Source: Clostridium sp.
GTDB lineage: Bacteria; Bacillota; Clostridia; Lachnospirales; Lachnospiraceae
Direction of reading: 5' to 3'
Assembly: GCA_023664325.1 (NCBI GenBank)
Contig: JAMPFS010000059.1
Location: 1 to 15,737 of the forward strand
Length of the DNA: 15,737 nucleotides
A program made the position numbers and the translations under genes. Positions 6,449 to 13,622 of this stretch are shown piece by piece. The notes beneath the pieces were generated by a model, which did not search any database, was not told where the DNA came from, and saw only the letters and a list, made by a program, of their open reading frames with translations. Position 1 is the stretch's first letter, and the number at the start of each line of letters is the position of its first letter.

Positions 6449-6468
6449 TTGTGAATGTTTATTCACAT
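6449..6468 (+). promoter_or_regulatory. Operator-like inverted repeat upstream of pflB
   Basis: TTGTGAAT-GTTT-ATTCACAT, an 8+8 palindrome (one mismatch at the end) about 55 bp before the -35. The half-sites look like those of Rex (TTGTGAA/TTCACAA) or CRP-like regulators, but the central gap is longer than either consensus (6 instead of 4 for Rex), so the regulator cannot be named. Confidence 0.45.
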
Positions 6469-6521
6469 GTTTTTTCTGTGAAAATGTACCTAAAAAAGTA
6501 CAAAAAATACATAAAATTTCG

Positions 6522-6550
6522 TTGACGTGTATACAATATAAACCTATAAT
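6522..6550 (+). promoter_or_regulatory. pfl operon promoter with embedded palindrome
   Basis: TTGACG (6522-6527), a 17-bp spacer, and a perfect TATAAT (6545-6550). The palindrome TGTATACA (6529-6536) lies in the spacer, where a bound repressor would block RNA polymerase. A leader of about 70 nt and AAAGGAGG follow. Confidence 0.75.
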
Positions 6551-6625
6551 AGAGTTATGAGAATTTCACTGGTTCAAGTTGGTGATGTTCGCAAATAATA
6601 ATTTTTTAAAGGAGGATATTTTATA

Positions 6626-8668
6626 ATGAAGGCTGAATGGAATGGTTTCACAGGCGGTAATTGGGAAAAGTTCATCGATGTTCGCGACTTTATCCAGAAA
6701 AACTACACACCATATGAAGGTGATGATACTTTCTTAAGCGGGCCAACCCAGAACACAAAAGATCTTTGGGCTCAGGTTATGGATTTAACAAAGAAAGAGA
6801 GAGAAGCAGGCGGTGTTCTCGATATGGACACTAAGGTTGTTTCTACATTAACTTCTCATGGCGCTGGTTATTTAGATAAGGATAAGGAAACAATCGTTGG
6901 TTTCCAGACAGATGCCCCATTCAAGAGAGGTATGAACGTATACGGCGGTCTCCGTATGGCTATGAAGGCTTGTGAGGATAACGGATATACAGTTGATTCT
7001 GAAGTTGTGGATTTCTTCTCAAAACACAGAAAAACACATAACGAAGGTGTATTTGATGTGTATGATGCAGAGATCAGAAAATGCCGTACCAACCACATCG
7101 TAACCGGTCTTCCGGATGCTTACGGCCGTGGACGTATCATTGGTGACTACAGAAGAGTTGCTCTTTATGGTACAGACAGATTGATTGAGGACAAGTTAGA
7201 GCAGAAGGAATCTTTCGGACGCGTGTACACAGATGATGTAATCCGTGGAAAGGAAGAGATTTCTGAGCAGATTAAGGCACTTAAGGAATTGACAAAGATG
7301 GCTTCTTTCTATGGCTGTGATATTTCAAAACCGGCTAAGAATGTACAGGAAGCTATTCAGTGGACATACTTCGGATATTTAGGAGCAGTTAAGGAGCAGA
7401 ATGGCGCTGCTATGTCTTTGGGACGTACTGCTACTTTCTTAGATGTTTATGCTGAGAGAGATTTGGCTGCAGGTACTTTCACAGAGGAGCAGATTCAGGA
7501 GTTCGTTGATCACTTTGTAATGAAGCTTCGCTGCGTTAAGTTTGCCCGTACACCAGAGTACAACCAGATTTTCGCTGGTGACCCGGTTTGGGTAACAGAA
7601 TCCTTAGGTGGTATGGGTGTTGATGGACGTACACTGGTTTCTAAGATGAGCTTCCGTTACCTGAATACCCTTAACAACTTAGGTACAGCTCCGGAACCAA
7701 ACTTAACCGTTCTCTGGTCAACCAAAGCTCCTATGGGATGGAAGCAGTTCTGTGCTAAGATGTCTATTAAGTCATCTTCTATCCAGTATGAGAATGATGA
7801 TATGATGAGACCTCTTCACGGTGATGACTATGGTATCGCATGCTGCGTATCATCTATGGTTATCGGTAAGGAAATGCAGTTCTTCGGAGCGCGTGCTAAC
7901 CTTGCTAAATGTTTACTTTATGCTATCAACGGTGGTGTTGATGAGTGTACCGGCGTTCAGGTAGGACCGAAGTACCGTCCAATCGAGGGTGATGGTCCTC
8001 TTGACTTTGATGATGTTATGGATAAGTTTGATGACATGATGTCCTGGTTAGCTAAGGTTTATGTCAGCGCCCTTAATATCATTCACTACATGCATGACAA
8101 ATATGCTTACGAGAGAATCCAGATGGCATTACATGACAGAGATGTTAAGAGATACTTCGCAACCGGTGTTGCAGGTCTTTCCATCGTTGCTGACTCTTTA
8201 TCAGCTATCAAGTATGCTAAGGTATATCCGGTTCGTAACGAGCAGGGTGTTGTTGTAAGCTACAAGACAGAGGGAGATTTCCCTAAGTATGGTAACAATG
8301 ATGACCGTGTAGATGAGCTTGCAACATATATTGTTACAACTTTCATGAATAAGATTCGCGAGAATCATGTATACCGCAACGGTGTTCCTACACAGTCCAT
8401 TCTTACAATTACTTCTAATGTAACATATGGTAAGAATACAGGTGATACTCCTTGTGGACGTAAGCATGGCGCTCCATTTGCTCCAGGTGCTAACCCACTT
8501 CACAAGAGAGATACGCATGGCGCTGTAGCATCTCTTGCATCTGTTGCTAAGATTCCATTTAAGGATGCACAGGATGGTATCTCCAATACCTTCTCTATCA
8601 TCCCGGGTGCTCTTGGTAAAGAGGATCAGGTATTTGCCGGTGACATTGATATTGACTTAAGCAAATAA
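6626..8668 (+). CDS. pflB: Pyruvate formate-lyase core subunit (formate C-acetyltransferase without glycyl-radical tail)
   Basis: A 680-residue protein that closely follows PflB: GYLDKDKETIVGFQTD..KRG, TGLPDAYGRGRIIGDYRR, the active-site Cys pair in DDYGIACCVSSM (Cys406-407, equal to E. coli 418-419), FFGARANLAK, and near the end PFAPGANPLHKRD and GISNTFSIIPGALG. Canonical PflB has about 760 residues and ends with a domain bearing the radical glycine (RVSGYA). Here the chain stops just before that domain, after DIDIDLSK, and the domain is encoded separately at 8966. The enzyme makes acetyl-CoA and formate from pyruvate and CoA in the cytoplasm. Frame and stop are clean, so this is a split enzyme rather than decay. 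Codon use (GGT, CGT, TCT rich) suggests high expression. Confidence 0.95.
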   Translation: MKAEWNGFTGGNWEKFIDVRDFIQKNYTPYEGDDTFLSGPTQNTKDLWAQVMDLTKKEREAGGVLDMDTKVVSTLTSHGAGYLDKDKETIVGFQTDAPFKRGMNVYGGLRMAMKACEDNGYTVDSEVVDFFSKHRKTHNEGVFDVYDAEIRKCRTNHIVTGLPDAYGRGRIIGDYRRVALYGTDRLIEDKLEQKESFGRVYTDDVIRGKEEISEQIKALKELTKMASFYGCDISKPAKNVQEAIQWTYFGYLGAVKEQNGAAMSLGRTATFLDVYAERDLAAGTFTEEQIQEFVDHFVMKLRCVKFARTPEYNQIFAGDPVWVTESLGGMGVDGRTLVSKMSFRYLNTLNNLGTAPEPNLTVLWSTKAPMGWKQFCAKMSIKSSSIQYENDDMMRPLHGDDYGIACCVSSMVIGKEMQFFGARANLAKCLLYAINGGVDECTGVQVGPKYRPIEGDGPLDFDDVMDKFDDMMSWLAKVYVSALNIIHYMHDKYAYERIQMALHDRDVKRYFATGVAGLSIVADSLSAIKYAKVYPVRNEQGVVVSYKTEGDFPKYGNNDDRVDELATYIVTTFMNKIRENHVYRNGVPTQSILTITSNVTYGKNTGDTPCGRKHGAPFAPGANPLHKRDTHGAVASLASVAKIPFKDAQDGISNTFSIIPGALGKEDQVFAGDIDIDLSK

Positions 8669-8708
8669 GTCCGGCATCTGTTTATGAATCATATTTCGGA
8701 GGTTTATC

Positions 8709-8927
8709 ATGGCTGACGAGAAACAGAAAGTAGATGACATTGTTGCCATGTTAGATAACATGGTGGGAAACGGACACGGACACATTAATGTGTCTATGGA
8801 CGAAAATGTCAATGAAGGCGAAAAGTCTACGGTGACACTTGGCTGTACCGACTGCGCAAAAGGCGATCTTGCGTGCAGTGTTCCAACGTTAATGGAAGGT
8901 ATGGACGAGGAGTTACACGACAACTAA
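8709..8927 (+). CDS. Cys-containing 72-residue relative of the glycyl-radical domain
   Basis: A small protein in the pfl operon, 40 bp after pflB, with CGGAGG before the ATG. Its first half, QKVDDIVAMLDNMVGNGHGHINVSM, runs parallel to the glycyl-radical protein next door (QQVDNLVNMLDGYIEKGGYHLNVNV). The second half replaces the radical loop with TLGCTDCAKGDLACSVPTL: Cys46, Cys49 and Cys56 (CxxCx6C) and no RVSGYA motif. It therefore cannot carry the radical. It may dock on the PflB core in place of the radical subunit, or bind metal, an Fe-S cluster or form disulfides; these are inferences. I do not recognise a named family. Confidence 0.8.
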   Translation: MADEKQKVDDIVAMLDNMVGNGHGHINVSMDENVNEGEKSTVTLGCTDCAKGDLACSVPTLMEGMDEELHDN

Positions 8928-8965
8928 GCCGAAAGCAATTAAAATTTTTAAGGAGGATTTATACA

Positions 8966-9208
8966 ATGGCTACAAATTCACAACAGGTTGATAATTTAGT
9001 AAACATGTTAGACGGTTATATTGAAAAAGGCGGTTATCACTTAAATGTTAACGTATTAAACCGTGACACATTATTAGATGCTCAGGCTCATCCGGAAAAC
9101 TATCCACAGTTGACAATCCGTGTATCCGGATATGCTGTTAACTTCATTAAGTTGACTCCGGAACAGCAGGCGGATGTTATCTCAAGAACATTCCATGAGT
9201 CTATGTAA
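8966..9208 (+). CDS. grcA: Separate glycyl-radical domain of pyruvate formate-lyase (GrcA-like)
   Basis: An 80-residue protein, started by ATG after AGGAGG (8951-8956); an upstream in-frame Met at 8873 lies inside the previous gene and has no ribosome site. It aligns end to end with the last 80 residues of canonical PflB: MLDGYIEKGGYHLNVNVLNRD, YPQLTIRVSGYAVNF with the radical Gly55, and the final VISRTFHESM (E. coli ends VITRTFTQSM). Length 680 plus 80 restores the 760-residue enzyme, and Gly55 falls where Gly734 lies in E. coli. In E. coli the homologous GrcA (YfiD) only rescues oxygen-cleaved PFL; here, since the core has no tail, this protein must be the regular radical subunit. Confidence 0.93.
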   Translation: MATNSQQVDNLVNMLDGYIEKGGYHLNVNVLNRDTLLDAQAHPENYPQLTIRVSGYAVNFIKLTPEQQADVISRTFHESM

Positions 9209-9229
9209 TCAGACTGTTTAATGCATAAG

Positions 9230-9260
9230 AGGGCAAGGGCATTCAGCCCTTGTCCTTTTT
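9230..9260 (+). terminator. Terminator between grcA and pflA
   Basis: AGGGCAAGGGC (9230-9240), loop ATTCA, GCCCTTGTCCT (9246-9256, one mismatch), then a T-run. It should end most pfl transcripts and let some read through to pflA. No good separate pflA promoter was found in the short gap. Confidence 0.8.
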
Positions 9261-9319
9261 CACTTATGCGCCGGGAAATATTTTCCTATTTCCTGTTTTC
9301 AGAAAGGAGCAGCAAATAT

Positions 9320-10075
9320 ATGATTGGACACATTCACTCAATAGAGACATGCGGAACGGTAGACGGTCCAGGAATGCGGTTTGTTGTGTTTTTTAAAGGC
9401 TGTCCGATGCGTTGCAAATATTGCCATAATCCAGATACATGGGATCCACAGGGTGGTGAAGACCATACGGTAGAGGACTTGTTAGCACAATATGATTCCC
9501 TCAAATCGTTTTACACCAATGGCGGTATCACGGCAACCGGCGGTGAACCACTTATGCAGATAGATTTTCTAATTGAGTTATTTGAAGCATCAAAAGCAAA
9601 AGGGATTCACACCTGTTTAGATACATCCGGTGTTATTTTTCACCGGGATAATCCAGAGCTTTTGAAGAAATTTGAACGCCTTGCAAAATGCACGGATCTG
9701 GTTATGCTTGACATCAAACATATTGATCCGGAACAACACAAAGAACTTTGTAAGCAGCCGAATGACAACATACTGGATTTTGCGAAATTTCTCGATGAGC
9801 AGGGCATTGATATCTGGATTCGCCATGTTATCGTAGAGGGAATTACTTTGGTGGATGAATACCTCGACCAGCTTGGATATTTTATCGGCGGACTGAAGCA
9901 TTTAAAGGCTTTGGACTGTCTGCCATACCACAGCATGGGTGTTGTAAAATATAAAAATCTTGGCATGGAATATCCCTTAAAGGATCTCAAAGATTTACCG
10001 AAGGAAGAGGCAATCCGGGCAAGGGAAATCATCTTAAAAGCTGCCAAACGCCGCAGACAGGAAGATCCACTCTAA
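9320..10075 (+). CDS. pflA: Pyruvate formate-lyase activating enzyme
   Basis: A 251-residue radical-SAM enzyme (E. coli PflA has 246). It reads MIGHIHSIETCGTVDGPGMR, then GCPMRCKYCHNPDTW with the CxxxCxxC cluster ligands Cys28, Cys32 and Cys35, GGITATGGEPLMQ (SAM amino-group binding), CLDTSG, VMLDIKHIDPEQH, IRHVIVEGITL and PYHSMGVVKY. It uses a [4Fe-4S] cluster and S-adenosylmethionine to place the radical on the glycine of PFL; here the target glycine is on the separate 80-residue protein, so the activase must act on a free or docked subunit. Start 9320 is chosen because GAAAGGAG lies 10 bases upstream and family homology begins there; the longer in-frame start at 9221 would translate the terminator hairpin. 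Confidence 0.95.
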   Translation: MIGHIHSIETCGTVDGPGMRFVVFFKGCPMRCKYCHNPDTWDPQGGEDHTVEDLLAQYDSLKSFYTNGGITATGGEPLMQIDFLIELFEASKAKGIHTCLDTSGVIFHRDNPELLKKFERLAKCTDLVMLDIKHIDPEQHKELCKQPNDNILDFAKFLDEQGIDIWIRHVIVEGITLVDEYLDQLGYFIGGLKHLKALDCLPYHSMGVVKYKNLGMEYPLKDLKDLPKEEAIRAREIILKAAKRRRQEDPL

Positions 10076-10106
10076 GCCAACATTAGCAAACAAAAGGGGT
10101 GATTAT

Positions 10107-10289
10107 ATGACAGAAGGTGAAATGCTGAAATTATCTGTTGAAGAGTTTTCAAGATTACAGGATTATATGTTATCCTGTGATAAAGATTCCGAAGCATACA
10201 GAAAAATGAAACGCCGCTACATTGAATTGAAAGTGATACTTTCTGCATCCGGCGTTAATTTAACTGAGCTTGACATCATAAAAGAGTAA
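10107..10289 (+). CDS. Small helical protein of unknown function
   Basis: 60 residues, started by ATG with AAAGGGGTG upstream, 31 bp after pflA and probably on the same transcript. The sequence is charged and predicted helical (SVEEFSRLQDYMLSCDKD, EAYRKMKRRYIELKVIL), with one Cys and no membrane segment. I do not recognise it. Its stop is followed by the ferredoxin promoter, so it may be a fermentation-linked accessory or merely carried along. Confidence 0.65.
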   Translation: MTEGEMLKLSVEEFSRLQDYMLSCDKDSEAYRKMKRRYIELKVILSASGVNLTELDIIKE

Positions 10290-10301
10290 TCGAAAAAATA
10301 C

Positions 10302-10330
10302 TTGCTATCTATGATAACTTGTTTTAAAAT
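10302..10330 (+). promoter_or_regulatory. Ferredoxin promoter
   Basis: TTGCTA (10302-10307), a 17-bp spacer, and TAAAAT (10325-10330), about 60 bp before the ferredoxin start. Confidence 0.65.
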
Positions 10331-10392
10331 GTATGTTATAGGACATGCATTGTCCATTGCATATTGAAAATGATTAAAGGAGGACATGTATT

Positions 10393-10563
10393 ATGGCATT
10401 CGTTATTTCTGATAACTGTGTATCTTGCGGAGCCTGTGCCGGTGCTTGCCCGGTAGGCGCTATCAGCGAGGGTGATGGTAAGTTTGAAATCGACGCAGCA
10501 GCTTGCATTTCATGCGGTTCCTGCGCTGGTTCCTGCCCAACCGGATCTATCGCTGAGGAGTAG
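10393..10563 (+). CDS. 2[4Fe-4S] clostridial-type ferredoxin
   Basis: A 56-residue protein that is a complete bacterial ferredoxin: NCVSCGACAGACPVGAI (Cys9, 12, 15, 19) and ACISCGSCAGSCPTGSI (Cys38, 41, 44, 48), two CxxCxxCxxxCP motifs as internal repeats. It carries low-potential electrons in the cytoplasm between enzymes such as pyruvate:ferredoxin oxidoreductase, hydrogenase and radical-SAM activases. AAAGGAGG is placed well before the ATG, and the gene has its own promoter and terminator, so it is likely a highly expressed single gene. Position after pflA fits reduction of the activase cluster, though that is an inference. Confidence 0.97.
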   Translation: MAFVISDNCVSCGACAGACPVGAISEGDGKFEIDAAACISCGSCAGSCPTGSIAEE

Positions 10564-10591
10564 TCTTATCACAGCATAGAGACACACACAA

Positions 10592-10629
10592 GGGGTACTC
10601 TCCTACCGGGAGGATACCCCTATATTTGT
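10592..10629 (+). terminator. Ferredoxin terminator
   Basis: GGGGTACTCTCC pairs with GGGAGGATACCCC (one mismatch and one G-T pair) around a short loop, then TATATTTGTCCTTTTT. No T-run on the other strand, so it serves the ferredoxin only. Confidence 0.75.
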
Positions 10630-10658
10630 CCTTTTTGCCAAAGAGTATATTCCGATAT

Positions 10659-12392
10659 CTACGAAGGCTGCACACGGTAATACTCTTCCGGCGGTATCTG
10701 ACCCGCTTTTATCTCTTTCTTATTCTCGTACATCTGCTGATCCGCCTTCTGGTAAATATCCATGAGTTTCGTACCCTTACAATTTTTATTATATACCGCA
10801 AACCCACAGGCGATACTGATCCGAAATTCTTTATCCGGCAAATCGTTATGCTGCTTCATATTATCCGAAAAACGGGTAAAGCCCTCTTCATAGCGCTCCT
10901 GCACATGGTCGCCGCTGATTAAGACAGCAAATTCATCACCACCGATACGGAAACATTTGCTGTCTGTATTCTCAAACGCCGCCTGAATGATGTCAGCACT
11001 CTTAACAAGCATGGCATCTCCCAAATGATGTCCCATATGGTCATTGATATATTTTAAATCATTGACATCAAACATCACAATGCCCACAGCCGGCACTTCA
11101 TCTTTTACCTTCTCCAAATCCACGAGATGTTCCTGAAAGGCGGTACGGTTCCCAATTCTCGTAAGACCATCGAGATATGCCAACTGCGCAACAAATTCTG
11201 ACTGTACGCCCAGCTTTACCGCATTAATCGTCTTTTCCAGGCTGGAACTACCGAAGCAGAGAATAAACAGCAAAAGTCCGATTCTGACAAACATGGCGCT
11301 ATCCGTACCATTTCCACGGTAATACCGAATCACATCTGCAACGGTTGCAATCGAAATGCTGCTTAAACCTATCGTGCGGAGGATGCGGTATATATTACGA
11401 GTCTGGTTGTGGCTCGTGACAATGGAATTGCGAATAATGGAATACATCAAAACAATGGCAGTAAAAATCAGCATAAAATGGCTGACCGACAACGTTTCAT
11501 GGATATCCGCAATCCCCGAAAAATGCAGTCCCCAGCACACAACAAATACAGCAATTGACAGCACGCAAAGCAACTGCACAACCAGCTTATGGCGAAATCC
11601 AAAAGCAGTATCCAGATAGAGAACGGTCGGTATCGGTATCAGCATCAGCGCTGTACAGGATACCACCTGCATAATCCGGTTATCCCCCATATAAAACTGT
11701 ATCAGGTTAGTCTCGGATGTACACCAGATCGCAATAAAAATTGCGAAAAGCCCCAGATACCGAAGCTCATGATTTTTCCGGGTGCTGATATTAATCGGAA
11801 TATCGGCTACAATCAATAACAGCCCTACAAACAAAAGAAGGATACAGGTAATAAACGCTGTCATCTTACTGCCAAGCGTATTTAAAATTGCGCCTGCCGG
11901 CTGCGCAATGCTGACATTGTCGATACAGGAACGCGCATTTTCGTATACATATGTCATACGGATTTCAATTTCTCCGCCAGCTGCCGCCACCGGAATATTC
12001 ACATAATTCCATTTCGTTCCATATGACTTTGTATAAATCGGACTTTCCGGAACATATGGATCATATTGCAATTCCCCGTCAACGTATACCCGAAAGAAAA
12101 TATTTTTACTTCGGAAGCACAGCGCATCCCCTTCCTTCACCGTATCCGGAATGACATTATATATGGAATATTCTTCTCCTGCTCTTGTTCCCTCCACTTC
12201 GTTCAACTTGTTCAGTGTCACGGAACTCCCATCTGCTGTATGCCACCCTTCCGCATAATCCATTTCTTCACCAAAAAAATCTTCTACCAAATTATTTCCC
12301 TGAAAATTAAAAACAGACACTGCCACTATAATAACAAAAAACAAAACCATCACCAGATAGGCAATATCATATTTTGCATTTCGGCTTTTCAT
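10659..12392 (-). CDS. Membrane diguanylate cyclase (7TM-like sensor with GGDEF domain)
   Basis: A 577-residue protein: one N-terminal helix (about 9-29), an extracellular sensor domain to about 175, then a cluster of membrane helices (about 177-385, starting MTAFITCILLLFVGLLLIVADIP), and a cytoplasmic GGDEF domain (about 405-565) with DGLTRIGNRTAF, FDVNDLKYINDHMGHHLGD and an intact RIGGDEF (GGDEF 484-488). The intact motif indicates synthesis of cyclic di-GMP from GTP. The RxxD inhibitory site expected a few residues before GGDEF is not present, so product inhibition is probably weak. The architecture resembles 7TMR-DISM receptors; the ligand is unknown. The gene is monocistronic and convergent to the ferredoxin. 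A sensor-only relative lies at 5723-6268. Confidence 0.93.
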   Translation of the reverse strand: MKSRNAKYDIAYLVMVLFFVIIVAVSVFNFQGNNLVEDFFGEEMDYAEGWHTADGSSVTLNKLNEVEGTRAGEEYSIYNVIPDTVKEGDALCFRSKNIFFRVYVDGELQYDPYVPESPIYTKSYGTKWNYVNIPVAAAGGEIEIRMTYVYENARSCIDNVSIAQPAGAILNTLGSKMTAFITCILLLFVGLLLIVADIPINISTRKNHELRYLGLFAIFIAIWCTSETNLIQFYMGDNRIMQVVSCTALMLIPIPTVLYLDTAFGFRHKLVVQLLCVLSIAVFVVCWGLHFSGIADIHETLSVSHFMLIFTAIVLMYSIIRNSIVTSHNQTRNIYRILRTIGLSSISIATVADVIRYYRGNGTDSAMFVRIGLLLFILCFGSSSLEKTINAVKLGVQSEFVAQLAYLDGLTRIGNRTAFQEHLVDLEKVKDEVPAVGIVMFDVNDLKYINDHMGHHLGDAMLVKSADIIQAAFENTDSKCFRIGGDEFAVLISGDHVQERYEEGFTRFSDNMKQHNDLPDKEFRISIACGFAVYNKNCKGTKLMDIYQKADQQMYENKKEIKAGQIPPEEYYRVQPS

Positions 12393-12432
12393 AGACTTAT
12401 CATCCTTTCATCAAACCCAATTATTTATGTAT

Positions 12433-12461
12433 AGTTTATTAGATATGTAAAAATTTGTCAA
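12433..12461 (-). promoter_or_regulatory. Promoter of the diguanylate cyclase
   Basis: Minus strand TTGACA (12461-12456), a 17-bp spacer, TAAACT (12438-12433). The ribosome site GAAAGGA follows shortly before the start at 12392. Confidence 0.7.
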
Positions 12462-12500
12462 TTTCCAATAAGAAAAGCACAGCCCGAAGTACTTTTTCCT

Positions 12501-12565
12501 TTGACAATAACCAGCCAGGTGCGTGTAAAATTCTATTTACAATACACAGGAAAACAGGGTATACT
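12501..12565 (+). promoter_or_regulatory. Promoter region of the phosphofructokinase gene
   Basis: The better candidate is TTTACA (12536-12541), an 18-bp spacer and TATACT (12560-12565). A second possible -35, TTGACA (12501-12506), has only TGTAAA at 17 bp. Tandem promoters are possible. Confidence 0.55.
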
Positions 12566-12601
12566 GAGGAAGAAATTTGCAGTTAAAAGGAGTATCGTAA
12601 A

Positions 12602-13576
12602 ATGAATAAAATTAAAAAAATTGCCGTTTTAACCAGTGGGGGTGATGCGCCGGGCATGAATTCCGCCGTCCGCGCAATCGTCTTTAGCGCAATCCATTTT
12701 GGAATAGAGGTAGTGGGTATACTTAGAGGATATAACGGACTCATCGACTGGGAAACCATCCCTTTGGGAGTAAACGAAGTCAGAAACATTAACAACCAGG
12801 GAGGAACGATTCTCTTTACCAGCAGAAGTGAACGCTTTCTACAGCCGGAATACAGGGCGCAGGCAGCCCGCAACTTACGGGAGCATCAAATTGATGCTGT
12901 CGTGGCAGTCGGCGGCGACGGAACTCTTCGGGGCGCCATTGCATTCCAGAACGAGGGAATCAATATGATATGCATACCGGGAACCATTGACCGGGATGTG
13001 GCATGCACGGAATATACGATAGGATTTGATACAGCGGCAAACACTGCAACGGAGGCGATCGACCGGATCAGAGACTCTTCCGTTTCCCACGGGCGGTGCA
13101 GCGTAGTAGAAGTGATGGGAAGGAAACGGGGGTATATTGCTCTGTGGGCAGGCATGGCAACCTCCGCAGATGCCATTGTTCTTCCCGAAAAATGGGATGG
13201 CAACTTTGACAATATAACGGATGCCATCAAAAGGCGGCATGCAGACGGCAGAAACAGCTACTTAGTAGTCGTTGCGGAGGGCGTTATTGATGCCCCTGAG
13301 CTTGCGGACATCATCCAGAAAAAGACCGGCATTGAGTCCAGGGTATCCGTGCTTGGATATATCCAAAGAGGCGGTCAGCCAACCGCCAAAGACCGGATGT
13401 ACGCTTCCCTGATGGGAGCTTATGCAATAGAAATTTTGCAGCGCGACAGGAAAAACCGCATTGTGGCAATCAAAAATGACGTGTTGACGGATTATGATAT
13501 CGAAGAAGCGCTCACCATGTCAAATAATACATTAGATTCCTTCCAATATCAGTTAAGCCTTCTTTTGTCGGAATAA
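12602..13576 (+). CDS. pfkA: 6-phosphofructokinase, divergent ATP-type
   Basis: 324 residues, normal bacterial length. Visible motifs: VLTSGGDAPGMNSAVR (9-24), GGDGT (104-108) with Gly at the position that marks ATP rather than pyrophosphate use, PGTIDRDVACTEYTIGFDTA (126-145) with the catalytic Asp130, MGRKRGYIAL, VAEGV (Glu226) and GYIQRGG (252-258). It phosphorylates fructose 6-phosphate in glycolysis. Two normally fixed residues differ: Asn after TID is Arg131, and the substrate-contacting His of GHIQRGG is Tyr253. These hint at a secondary or altered-substrate isoform. AAAAGGAG precedes the ATG. The gene stands alone, convergent to galactokinase with a 46-bp gap in which no clear terminator is seen. 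Confidence 0.9.
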   Translation: MNKIKKIAVLTSGGDAPGMNSAVRAIVFSAIHFGIEVVGILRGYNGLIDWETIPLGVNEVRNINNQGGTILFTSRSERFLQPEYRAQAARNLREHQIDAVVAVGGDGTLRGAIAFQNEGINMICIPGTIDRDVACTEYTIGFDTAANTATEAIDRIRDSSVSHGRCSVVEVMGRKRGYIALWAGMATSADAIVLPEKWDGNFDNITDAIKRRHADGRNSYLVVVAEGVIDAPELADIIQKKTGIESRVSVLGYIQRGGQPTAKDRMYASLMGAYAIEILQRDRKNRIVAIKNDVLTDYDIEEALTMSNNTLDSFQYQLSLLLSE

Positions 13577-13622
13577 AATATGATGTTACCTGTGTGGGCT
13601 GCCTGCTCACCAGTCAGTTCGG

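Larger units (their letters stand above)
6269..6521. other. Divergent upstream region between the sensor gene and pflB
   Basis: No gene seen. Contains operator-like palindromes (listed separately), and a short inverted repeat TGTAC...GTACA (6485-6502) just upstream of the pfl -35. Confidence 0.5.

Noticed and set aside
6449..6468. A true Rex site at the pfl promoter
   Set aside because: Half-sites fit but the gap is two bases too long for the consensus, so only an operator-like palindrome is reported.
8873..8965. Upstream extension of the glycyl-radical protein
   Set aside because: Lies inside the preceding gene in another frame; the AGGAGG at 8951 and family alignment fix the start at 8966.
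9221..9319. Longer N-terminus for PflA
   Set aside because: Would translate the terminator hairpin; homology and ribosome site point to 9320.
13577..13622. Shared terminator between pfkA and galK
   Set aside because: No convincing stem with T-run on either strand in this 46-bp gap.
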